A stretch of DNA of 9,619 nucleotides from an uncultured Bacillota bacterium (lineage in GTDB: Bacteria > Bacillota > Clostridia > Peptostreptococcales > Anaerovoracaceae), in contig CAUHLX010000086.1 of NCBI GenBank assembly GCA_959606705.1, positions 1 to 9,619 of the forward strand. The letters run 5' to 3'. A program made the position numbers and the translations under genes. Shown here one piece after another: positions 1-6,265 of the stretch. The notes beneath the pieces were generated by a model, which had not been told where the DNA came from, did no database searches, and was given only the letters and a program-made list of their open reading frames with translations. Position 1 is the first letter of the stretch; every line of letters begins with the position of its first letter.

Positions 1-68
1 TTCGAATCGTCAAGAATCTAACCGTTCGACGGTTCAAGGCGGTCCCGATAAATTAGAGTCACACTGTA
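1..68. repeat. 68-bp direct repeat, copy 1 (touches window edge)
   Basis: This stretch matches 183-250 base for base except for one position (G56 here, C238 in the second copy). Because the match begins at the first base of the window, the true left end may lie further upstream. It contains a small hairpin with arms AACCG (20-24) and CGGTT (30-34) around the loop TTCGA, and ends in a degenerate form of the palindrome that is perfect in copy 2 (TTAGAGT 53-59, ACTGTAT 63-69). No reading frame, tRNA or known insertion-sequence end was recognised in it. Its origin is unknown. Confidence 0.95.
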
Positions 69-83
69 TAAAAGATAATATCG
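68..83. repeat. 16-bp repeat ATAAAAGATAATATCG, copy 1
   Basis: The 16 bases ATAAAAGATAATATCG occur here and again exactly at 150-165. The core GATA-A-TATC is itself a short palindrome. Copy 1 starts directly where the first 68-bp repeat ends, while copy 2 lies 17 bases before the second 68-bp repeat. The two repeat families are therefore not one tandem unit: their offsets are 82 and 182 bases. Function unknown. Confidence 0.85.
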
Positions 84-149
84 CCCTAGTAATCGCTGAA
101 ATAGAACGATTTTACCGCTAAATTTAACCTTTTGGGATAAAAAGGCCAG

Positions 150-165
150 ATAAAAGATAATATCG
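150..165. repeat. 16-bp repeat ATAAAAGATAATATCG, copy 2
   Basis: Exact second copy of the 16-mer at 68-83. Its last bases (TATCG) form the start of an arm, TATCGGGA (161-168), that can pair with TCCCGATA (225-232) at the end of the repeat-containing segment. Confidence 0.85.
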
Positions 166-232
166 GGAGCGGATGGGGAGCTTTCGAATCGTCAAGAATC
201 TAACCGTTCGACGGTTCAAGGCGGTCCCGATA
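161..232. other. 72-nt foldable segment with 8-bp terminal stem
   Basis: TATCGGGA (161-168) is the exact reverse complement of TCCCGATA (225-232). Inside lies the AACCG/CGGTT hairpin (202-216). The overall length and closing stem recall a tRNA, but no T-arm or anticodon arm of the right geometry can be built, so it is not called as one. It could be a structured RNA, part of a mobile repeat, or chance. It overlaps most of the second 68-bp repeat. Only the pairing is seen; any function is unknown. Confidence 0.4.
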
Positions 233-250
233 AATTACAGTCACACTGTA
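183..250. repeat. 68-bp direct repeat, copy 2
   Basis: Second copy of the 68-bp repeat, with one mismatch to 1-68 and separated from it by 114 bp. In this copy the single base difference (C238) completes a perfect palindrome that runs past the repeat's right end to 254, whereas copy 1 is degenerate there. That suggests either that the second copy was selected as a binding site or that the repeat is mobile and brought the palindrome to this promoter region. Confidence 0.95.
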
Positions 251-254
251 ATTT
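232..254. promoter_or_regulatory. 23-bp palindrome, candidate operator
   Basis: AAATTACAGT (232-241) and ACTGTAATTT (245-254) are perfect inverted arms around the spacer CAC. The half-site TTACAGT recurs at 350-356 and, inverted, at 426-432, beside the promoter of the XRE-cupin gene. This arrangement is typical of a site for a dimeric helix-turn-helix repressor or activator. The binding protein cannot be proven from sequence; the adjacent XRE-cupin protein is the simplest candidate. The palindrome lies about 58 bp upstream of the predicted -35 box. Confidence 0.6.
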
Positions 255-311
255 TTTTTGACTTTTTTCCAGAATAAAAAGTGAAATGTCTGAAAATTTT
301 TATAATACCTA

Positions 312-340
312 TTGACAAACACCAGACGTGGGAGTATTCT
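312..340 (+). promoter_or_regulatory. Sigma-A type promoter for the XRE-cupin gene
   Basis: A perfect -35 box TTGACA (312-317) is followed after 17 bases by TATTCT (335-340) as -10 box. The predicted start site is near 347, which places the first arm of the 14-bp inverted repeat (348-361) on the initial transcribed bases. The leader would then be about 120 nt before the ATG at 468. A TATAAT also occurs at 301-306 but has no matching -35 box. Confidence 0.7.
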
Positions 341-347
341 AGGTTAA

Positions 348-434
348 AATTACAGTGAAAAAGAAAAAAATTTACGTATTACTAAAATTCCCTGTTTATT
401 TGCCGCAAGTTTGGATTTCGTTTTCACTGTAATT
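348..434. promoter_or_regulatory. 14-bp perfect inverted repeat flanking the leader, candidate operator pair
   Basis: AATTACAGTGAAAA (348-361) is the exact reverse complement of TTTTCACTGTAATT (421-434), with 59 bases between. Both arms contain the same TTACAGT half-site as the palindrome at 232-254. As DNA the arms could be two operator half-sites or looping sites; as RNA they could pair as a long stem in the leader of the regulator mRNA. No run of U follows, so it is not an intrinsic terminator. The first arm sits at the predicted +1, where bound protein would block initiation, which favours repression and autoregulation. Confidence 0.6.
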
Positions 435-467
435 GCTGTTGATATAAAATATGAGGAGAGAAAAGAG

Positions 468-1007
468 ATGAACGAGATCTATGGAAAGATCAGAAAAATA
501 CGGCAGGGTAAGAATATCACGTTGAAGGAATTGAGTGAAAAAACGGGTTTATCCTTGAGCTTTTTATCTCAGGTGGAGCGGGGGAAGTGTGACATTACGC
601 TGATGTCTTTGGGCAGAATCGCCAACACCCTGGGAATCGATTTGAAGAAATTGTTCGATGGACCGGACGAAGCCGCTTATTACCATAAACGGGAGGAGTT
701 CAAAAAGCTGGATACCGGACACTCCTTTCTGATCTATGAAAAGATGAGCAGCGATTTCGAGGGAAAAAAGCTCGATGCCATTCGAGTAACCTGCAAGCCT
801 CATCGCAAGACCGAATACGAGCCGCATGACGGTGAGGAGCTCATTTACGTATTGGAGGGAATCGCCACGGTAACGGTGGACGGAGAGTGCTATCAAGTGC
901 ACCCCGGCGAATGCATTCATTACCCTTCTTCATTGCCCCACATTCTGGCAAACGACCAAGATGAGGATATGGTGGCGGTGATCGCCATCACTCAGCTGGT
1001 GTATTAG
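468..1007 (+). CDS. XRE-family regulator with C-terminal cupin sensor domain
   Basis: A 179-aa cytoplasmic DNA-binding protein. Residues 6-63 form an XRE/Cro-type helix-turn-helix, with the segment LKELSEKTGLSLSFLSQVER matching the family core. Residues about 108-175 form a cupin_2 barrel: H120 and E124 of motif 1, then G147, P153, H158 and N162 of motif 2. Proteins of this architecture usually sense a small molecule of the pathway encoded next door and control it and themselves. The ATG at 468 is chosen because AGGAG (454-458) precedes it at good distance; an upstream TTG at 411 would extend the frame through the inverted-repeat arm at 421-434 and has no ribosome binding site. Similar 5'-control sites (TTACAGT) suggest autoregulation. 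A role in controlling the downstream catabolic block is inferred from position. The ligand is unknown; a ureide, amino acid or keto acid is likely. Confidence 0.9.
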   Translation: MNEIYGKIRKIRQGKNITLKELSEKTGLSLSFLSQVERGKCDITLMSLGRIANTLGIDLKKLFDGPDEAAYYHKREEFKKLDTGHSFLIYEKMSSDFEGKKLDAIRVTCKPHRKTEYEPHDGEELIYVLEGIATVTVDGECYQVHPGECIHYPSSLPHILANDQDEDMVAVIAITQLVY

Positions 1008-1010
1008 CGC

Positions 1011-1036
1011 GGTCTCCGACGTCGAGATCATTTTTT
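1011..1036 (+). terminator. Probable intrinsic terminator after the regulator
   Basis: GGTCTC (1011-1016) pairs with GAGATC (1024-1029), including one G-U pair, around a 7-nt loop, followed by A and six T (1031-1036). It begins three bases after the regulator's stop codon. The 6-bp stem is modest, so termination may be partial. It implies that the downstream block has at least partly its own promoter. Confidence 0.55.
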
Positions 1037-1070
1037 ACATAGGGATTCCTACGGGGAAGCGCTTCGGACA

Positions 1071-1102
1071 TTGCCCTGTATTATTATTGATAAAAATATA
1101 AT
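1071..1102 (+). promoter_or_regulatory. Candidate promoter of the catabolic operon
   Basis: In the AT-rich gap between regulator and aminotransferase, a perfect -10 box TATAAT lies at 1097-1102. The -35 region is poor: TTGCCC (1071-1076) would need a 20-bp spacer, so an activator may be required. An alternative is TTGAGT (1103-1108) with TATTTA (1126-1131), 17 bases apart but weak in both boxes. A CCCTGT motif at 1074-1079 overlaps the -35 region and is inverted at 1134-1139 over the ribosome binding site. Confidence 0.35.
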
Positions 1103-1150
1103 TTGAGTAAATTTTAACACATTGTTATTTAAAACAGGGGAGGAAGGCTC

Positions 1151-2338
1151 ATGAACGCAAAGGTGGAACGGTTTTTGAACCCCATGATTCGCACCGCGCC
1201 GGAAGACGTTACGATTCCTATCTTCGATCGGGCGGAACAGCTGGAACGGGAGGGGACCAGGGTCATTCACATGGACTTGGGAAGGCCGGATTTCGACACG
1301 CCTCAGAGGGTGAAGGAGGCTGCCATCGAAGCTCTGCGGCAAGGAAAGGTACATTATACGTCTCTCAACGGGATTCCGGAATTGAAGGACGCCATCGCCC
1401 GCCGGGAATGGGAGGAACATGGAGTACGGGTGGACCCGGAGCGGGAGGTGATGGTGACGGTGGGCGCAAGTGAGGCGCTGTTTCATATCTGGCTGAACTT
1501 CCTGGGGCCAGGTGACGAGATTTTGATGCCCACACCATGCTACTGCGCCTATTTGTATCTCATCGCCTGCCTGGGGGCCAAGGCGGTGGAGGTGCCCATG
1601 ATCAGGGAAGGGCAGGCGGCCTTTGATATTCGGGAGTTTGAACGGAAAATTACGCCGCGGACCAAGCTGTTTCTTTTGAATTCACCAGGAAATCCCTCCG
1701 GATACGTCTTCGATCGAACGGAATTGTCACAGATTGCGGAGCTGGCAATTCGCCACGATTTGCTGGTCATTTCGGACGAATGCTACGATCATTACCTGTT
1801 TTCGGGGGAGCATGTGAGCATCGCTTCTCTTCCGGGAATGAAGGAACGGACGATCACGGTGAACTCCACGTCCAAAACCTTTTCCATGACCGGATGGCGA
1901 GTGGGATACGCCATGGGAGCCGCGGATTTGCTGGAACCGTTGGAGGTGTCTCACGGAAATCTGATCCTGTGCGCACCTTCCTTCGCACAGTATGGAGCGG
2001 TGGAGGCTTTCGACGGCGTCAAATCGGAGCTCAAAGGGATGCGGGAAGAATTCCGAAAGCGTCGGGACTGCGTTGTCGAAGCGATGAGGGAAATCGGCTG
2101 TCTGCCGTTTGTGGAGCCGCGGGGAGCGTTCTACCTGTTCTTTGACGTTTCGCCCTTGGGAATGAACGGCATGGAATTCTGTGTTAAATTTCTGGAAGAG
2201 TATCAGGTCACCGGTTCTCCCGGAGAGGTTTATGGACGGGATTATTCCGACTATGTGCGGCTGGCCTACACCTGCTGTCTCGACGACGTCCGAGAGGCCA
2301 TGAAACGTCTAAAGGAGATGGTCCGAAAATGGAACTGA
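1151..2338 (+). CDS. PLP-dependent aminotransferase, class I/II
   Basis: A 395-aa fold-type I aminotransferase, full length for the aspartate aminotransferase superfamily. Visible landmarks are the NSPGNPSG loop (N177-G184), D209 in ISDECYDHY for the pyridine nitrogen, K242 in STSKTFSMTGWRVGY as the Schiff-base lysine, and R370 in YVRLAYT, which binds the substrate carboxylate. It should exchange an amino group between an amino acid and a 2-keto acid in the cytoplasm. The ATG at 1151 follows GGGGAGG (1137-1143). It is the first gene of the block and is followed 68 bp later by the HyuA-type gene. In this setting it may convert the amino acid released from a cyclic ureide or lactam into a keto acid, or act in reverse. 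Substrate specificity cannot be read from the sequence; aspartate-, aromatic- or alanine-type activity, or a C-S lyase-like relative, remain possible. Confidence 0.93.
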   Translation: MNAKVERFLNPMIRTAPEDVTIPIFDRAEQLEREGTRVIHMDLGRPDFDTPQRVKEAAIEALRQGKVHYTSLNGIPELKDAIARREWEEHGVRVDPEREVMVTVGASEALFHIWLNFLGPGDEILMPTPCYCAYLYLIACLGAKAVEVPMIREGQAAFDIREFERKITPRTKLFLLNSPGNPSGYVFDRTELSQIAELAIRHDLLVISDECYDHYLFSGEHVSIASLPGMKERTITVNSTSKTFSMTGWRVGYAMGAADLLEPLEVSHGNLILCAPSFAQYGAVEAFDGVKSELKGMREEFRKRRDCVVEAMREIGCLPFVEPRGAFYLFFDVSPLGMNGMEFCVKFLEEYQVTGSPGEVYGRDYSDYVRLAYTCCLDDVREAMKRLKEMVRKWN

Positions 2339-2406
2339 GATGATCCGATGTTTCCAAAGAGTTAAGTCATCCCTACATTCTCAATTTTACGGATAGGAGG
2401 AAAACC

Positions 2407-4458
2407 ATGAAAATCGCAACAGATATCGGAGGTACCTTTACGGACATCGTGTACATTGACGAGAAGGGCGGAGTCGGAGTCGATAAGGTACATACTACGC
2501 CGCCCAACTTTGAAAAGGGAGTCATGAATTCCATTCGCAAGTGCGGAGACCGGATCGACCCGGCGGAGGTAGTCAGCTTCATTCACGGAACCACGGTGGT
2601 GATCAACGCGCTGACGGAGAAAAACGGAGCCAAGACCGCCCTCCTTACCACCAAGGGCTTTCGGGACATCTATGAAATCGCCAGAGGCAACCGGCCGGAT
2701 CTGTTCAATATGAGATTTCAAAAGTCCGTTCCGGTGGTTCCGCGGTATTTGAGACGAGAGGTGGAGGAACGAATCAGCTATCTGGGGGAAGAGCTGGCCC
2801 CCCTCAATCGGGAGGATGTGGAACACTGGGTGGCGTACTTCCGGGAGGAGGGAGTGGAATCCATCGCGGTGATGTATTTGAATTCCTATATCAATGACGC
2901 CCACGAACGGGAAACCGTTCGAATGATCCACGAGCTTTGGCCGGAAGTATACGTCACGGGGTCTTATGAAGTTACCAAGGAATGGCGGGAATATGAACGG
3001 ACCAGTACCACCGCGCTCAACGCCTTCGTCCGGCCGGTGGCTGCCGCCTATATCGATCAGCTGGAGGCGGAACTGGAAGCGGAAGGAATTCGTTCTCCCA
3101 AATATATCATGCAGTCCAACGGCGGGACCACCACCTTCGAGAAGGCCAAGGAGACGCCCATCAACATGGTGGAATCCGGTCCGGTGGCGGGGATTTACGG
3201 CGCCGCGATTTTAGGAAAGATGCTGGGCGAGGAGAAAATCATCGCCTTTGATATCGGCGGCACCACCGCCAAATGCTCGCTGATCGACGGCGGTGAGGTG
3301 AAGGTGACCACCGACTATAAAATCGATAAAAACCCCAGGACCGCCGGGCATCCCATCAAGGTACCGGTGGTGGATATTGTGGAAATCGGCAACGGAGGCG
3401 GATCCGTCGCTTGGATCGACGACCGCGGATCGCTCAAGGTAGGACCCGTGTCCGCAGGCGCGTTCCCTGGCCCCATCGCTTATGGAAAAGGAGGGGAAGC
3501 CCCCACGACTACCGACGCCAACTTGATTGCCGGGCGGCTTTCCGCGGAAAACTTCGATATGGACGTGGATTTGAGCCGAGTGGAGGAAGGAATCCGCAAG
3601 GTGGTGTCGGAACCCCTTGCCATTTCCCTGGAAGAAGGCGCTCTGGGAATCATCCGTATTGCCAATTCCAATATGCTGAACGCTTTGAAGCTGGTATCCG
3701 TCCGCAAGGGGTACGATCCTCGGGAATTTTCGCTGGTCGCCTTCGGCGGCGGCGGTCCGATGCACGCCGCGGCGCTGGCCAAGGAGCTGGGGATTAAGAA
3801 AGTGATCATTCCGCTGGTGGCCTCGGTGTTTTCCGCCTGGGGGATGCTGATGACGGATTTGCGGCAGGACGACATCAAGACCAATATCGTCCGGCTGGGC
3901 CCCGCCACGGATTATGAGGTCATCAATCGCCTGTGGGAAGAGATGGAGCGGAACGCACTGGACGAGTTTGCGGAGAAGGGAATCGACAGAGAACACGTGG
4001 TGTTTCTGCGGAATCTGGACATGCGGTACGCGGAACAGGAACACACGGTCAAGGTGGTACAGGGGACGGAAACGCTTTCCCCGGAAACCATCGGCGGGAT
4101 CGTGGAACGGTTCCATCAGGAGCATGAAAAAGCCTATTCCTTCCGAATGGAAGACAGCGCCGCCGAAATCGTCAATCTCCACCTGATCTCTTATGGGCGT
4201 GTGGACAAGCCGGCCGTGGCGGAGCTTGAGGATCGGAGCGGCACACCGGAAGATACGGTGAAGGAGGTGCGGCCCGTTCTGTTTGAGGAAGAGGGAAAGC
4301 TGGATACCAACATCTACTTGAGAGAAAAAATGCCCAAAGGCATGAAGGTGGAGGGCCCTGCCATCATCGAGGAGGTCTCCGCTTCCACTCTAATCTATCC
4401 GGGCATGTGGGCCGAGGTAGATCCTTATGGCGATTTGATTATTTATACGGGGGTGTAA
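2407..4458 (+). CDS. HyuA-type subunit of ATP-dependent hydantoinase/oxoprolinase
   Basis: A 683-aa protein of the hydantoinase A/oxoprolinase family, normal length for a stand-alone A subunit. It has the two ASKHA-type phosphate loops, DIGGTFTD (residues 6-13) and DIGGTTA (282-288), followed by the conserved VGPVSAGAFPGP segment (about 345-356) and FGGGGPMHA (446-454). The order fits Hydant_A_N, the central Hydantoinase_A domain and the C-terminal domain. This subunit is expected to activate the ring amide with ATP; the B subunit completes hydrolysis or, in carboxylase relatives, carboxylation. Known substrates across the family are hydantoins, N-methylhydantoin, 5-oxoproline, caprolactam and, in carboxylases, acetone or acetophenone. 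The ATG follows AGGAGG (2395-2400). The stop is 3 bp before the HyuB start, so the two are translated together. The permease and DUF917 neighbours favour a cyclic amide substrate over a ketone. Confidence 0.93.
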   Translation: MKIATDIGGTFTDIVYIDEKGGVGVDKVHTTPPNFEKGVMNSIRKCGDRIDPAEVVSFIHGTTVVINALTEKNGAKTALLTTKGFRDIYEIARGNRPDLFNMRFQKSVPVVPRYLRREVEERISYLGEELAPLNREDVEHWVAYFREEGVESIAVMYLNSYINDAHERETVRMIHELWPEVYVTGSYEVTKEWREYERTSTTALNAFVRPVAAAYIDQLEAELEAEGIRSPKYIMQSNGGTTTFEKAKETPINMVESGPVAGIYGAAILGKMLGEEKIIAFDIGGTTAKCSLIDGGEVKVTTDYKIDKNPRTAGHPIKVPVVDIVEIGNGGGSVAWIDDRGSLKVGPVSAGAFPGPIAYGKGGEAPTTTDANLIAGRLSAENFDMDVDLSRVEEGIRKVVSEPLAISLEEGALGIIRIANSNMLNALKLVSVRKGYDPREFSLVAFGGGGPMHAAALAKELGIKKVIIPLVASVFSAWGMLMTDLRQDDIKTNIVRLGPATDYEVINRLWEEMERNALDEFAEKGIDREHVVFLRNLDMRYAEQEHTVKVVQGTETLSPETIGGIVERFHQEHEKAYSFRMEDSAAEIVNLHLISYGRVDKPAVAELEDRSGTPEDTVKEVRPVLFEEEGKLDTNIYLREKMPKGMKVEGPAIIEEVSASTLIYPGMWAEVDPYGDLIIYTGV

Positions 4459-4461
4459 ATC

Positions 4462-6192
4462 ATGAACGAAAAGAAAATGGATCAGATTACGCTGGACATC
4501 ATCAAGGATTCGCTGGCTTCGGCCGGAGAAGAGATGTTTGCTTCGATCGCGCGTTCCTCCAAAAGCCCGGTCATTTACGAGGTGCTGGATTTTGCTTCCG
4601 GGATCACCGACGCTTCCGGAAAGCTGCTGACCCAGGGAAACGGGGTGACCGGATTCGTTGGCATGCTGGGAGGAATGGTTCAGGAGGTTTTGAAGAAGTA
4701 CCACCAAGTGGGCAACATGAAAAAGGGAGATATCTTCATTACCAATGACCCCTATAGCGGAGGCGGTTCCCATCTCTCCGACGTGGGAATGGTAATGCCG
4801 ATCTTTGACGGGGACCGGCTGGTGGCCGTGGGCGTGGCCAAGGCGCATTGGACGGAGGTCGGCGGCAAGGAACCCGGCTCCTGGTCGGTGGACGCCAAAG
4901 AGGTGTATCAGGAGGGAATCCAGTTTCCTTGTTTGAAGCTGGCCAGCGAAGGCGTGATGGACCCCAACCTGCTGGATTTGATTCGGGCGAACGTACGGTT
5001 TCCGGAGCAATCCCTGGGAGACATGTGGTCGCAGATCGCGGGACTCAAGACCGCGGAAAAAAGAATCCTGGAAATCTGCCGGAAATTCGGAACCGACACC
5101 CTGCTGCTGGCCATCGAACGGCTGCTCAAGCGGAGCGCGGAAGCTTCGCGGAATTTGGTGCGGAAGCTGCCTCAAGGGGAATTCTCCGCCCGGGAGTGGA
5201 TCGATGATGACGGCCTGGGAACCGGCCCCATCAATGTAGACGTAAAAGTTACGATCCGGGACGGAAAGTTCATCGTGGATTTTACGGGCACACACGATCA
5301 GGTGCCGGGACCCATCAACCTGCCCAACGCGGCGCTGATCTCCACCTGCCGGACCATCTTCCTGGCGATTACCGATTCCGATCAGGAAGTAAATGACGGG
5401 ATTTTCGAGCCCATTGAAATCATCGCCAAGGAAGGCAGCATCGTAAACTGTGTGCGGCCGGCGGCGGTTTCAATCTGCTGGGAAACCATGCTTCCGGCCA
5501 TCGACGCGGTGTGCAGGGCGCTGGCCGCGGCGCTGCCCGAGAAGATTCCGGCGTCGAATCTCTGCACGGTGGGAGCCTTTATCATCGCCGGCAATCAGCC
5601 GGAAACCGGGGACCCTTATATCAACGTGGCACCTTCTCTGGGCGGCTTTGGCGCGGGCCTGGGAATGGACGGGCAATGCGCCCAGTTCTGCCTGACCGAC
5701 GGCGAAACCTTCAACATTCCCGCGGAGGTGCTGGAGTCCCGATACGGATATCTGGTGGAGAATTACGGGCTGAACACGGAGCCGGACGCAGGCGCGGGCC
5801 AATGGCGCGGAGGTCCGGGGGTCATTCGCCAATACCGGATGCGAGTGGACGGCGTGTATTTTACCGGCGCGTACGGCAGGTTTAAATTCAAGCCCTGGGG
5901 GTTTGCCGGCGGACAGGACGGTTCCCACAACTACTTTGAGGTTCTGAGAGCCGATGGCTCCGTGGATGAGCCGAGAGGAAAGGCGGCGCGGCTGAGGCTG
6001 GACCGGGGAGATGCGCTGAAGGTGACCACCTGCATCGGCGGCGGATACGGAGACCCGTTGAAACGGCCGGCGGAACAGGTGGCAATGGACGTGAAGAACG
6101 AGTATATCACGCCGGAAATCGCAGAGCGGGTATACGGCGTCAAGGTGAGCGCGGACGGTCGGCTGCTGGGCGTGACGGAAGCCAGAGCGTGA
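4462..6192 (+). CDS. HyuB-type subunit of ATP-dependent hydantoinase/oxoprolinase
   Basis: A 576-aa member of the Hydantoinase_B/oxoprolinase family, within the usual 520-600 aa range. Landmarks are NDPYSGGGSHLSD (residues 95-107), the region GGFGAGLGMDGQ in the middle, and the C-terminal GGGYGDP (526-532) followed by the typical ending that contains AERVYGV. It pairs with the A subunit encoded just upstream to form the ATP-dependent ring-opening enzyme in the cytoplasm. The start at 4462 is only 3 bp after the upstream stop, with GGGGGTG (4449-4455) as a ribosome binding site lying inside the end of hyuA. In Pseudomonas-type hyu systems the AB pair converts 5-substituted hydantoins to N-carbamoyl amino acids; an oxoprolinase-like role is equally compatible here. 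No frameshift or missing motif was seen. Confidence 0.93.
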   Translation: MNEKKMDQITLDIIKDSLASAGEEMFASIARSSKSPVIYEVLDFASGITDASGKLLTQGNGVTGFVGMLGGMVQEVLKKYHQVGNMKKGDIFITNDPYSGGGSHLSDVGMVMPIFDGDRLVAVGVAKAHWTEVGGKEPGSWSVDAKEVYQEGIQFPCLKLASEGVMDPNLLDLIRANVRFPEQSLGDMWSQIAGLKTAEKRILEICRKFGTDTLLLAIERLLKRSAEASRNLVRKLPQGEFSAREWIDDDGLGTGPINVDVKVTIRDGKFIVDFTGTHDQVPGPINLPNAALISTCRTIFLAITDSDQEVNDGIFEPIEIIAKEGSIVNCVRPAAVSICWETMLPAIDAVCRALAAALPEKIPASNLCTVGAFIIAGNQPETGDPYINVAPSLGGFGAGLGMDGQCAQFCLTDGETFNIPAEVLESRYGYLVENYGLNTEPDAGAGQWRGGPGVIRQYRMRVDGVYFTGAYGRFKFKPWGFAGGQDGSHNYFEVLRADGSVDEPRGKAARLRLDRGDALKVTTCIGGGYGDPLKRPAEQVAMDVKNEYITPEIAERVYGVKVSADGRLLGVTEARA

Positions 6193-6265
6193 CCGGAGGA
6201 TCAGGCGCCAAGAGCCGGAGAGATTCAAAAGCGAAGACATGGAGGCATAAGGAGGTGCTATTCAC

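Noticed and set aside
128..145. CCTTTT/AAAAGG hairpin as a possible terminator of an upstream gene
   Set aside because: Only six weak base pairs and no T run on either side, so it is not a convincing terminator.
161..232. Possible tRNA gene, from the length and 8-bp terminal stem
   Set aside because: Placing the acceptor stem at 162-168/225-231 leaves no T-arm: TCGAC cannot pair with GGCGG, and no valid anticodon arm appears.
1..250. CRISPR array
   Set aside because: Only two repeats, too long, with a 114-bp gap and no second spacer; the repeats do not fit CRISPR geometry.
301..306. TATAAT as a second promoter -10 box for the regulator
   Set aside because: No -35 like sequence at 16-18 bp upstream; the TTGACA/TATTCT pair just downstream is much better.
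411..467. Upstream TTG start extending the XRE-cupin protein by 19 residues
   Set aside because: No ribosome binding site; the extension runs through an inverted-repeat arm, and the residues are unlike XRE N-termini. The ATG at 468 has AGGAG at good spacing.
3211..4182. Long open frame (323 codons) on the minus strand opposite hyuA
   Set aside because: Low-complexity His/Gly-rich product with no recognisable motif, opposite a well-conserved gene; a compositional shadow.
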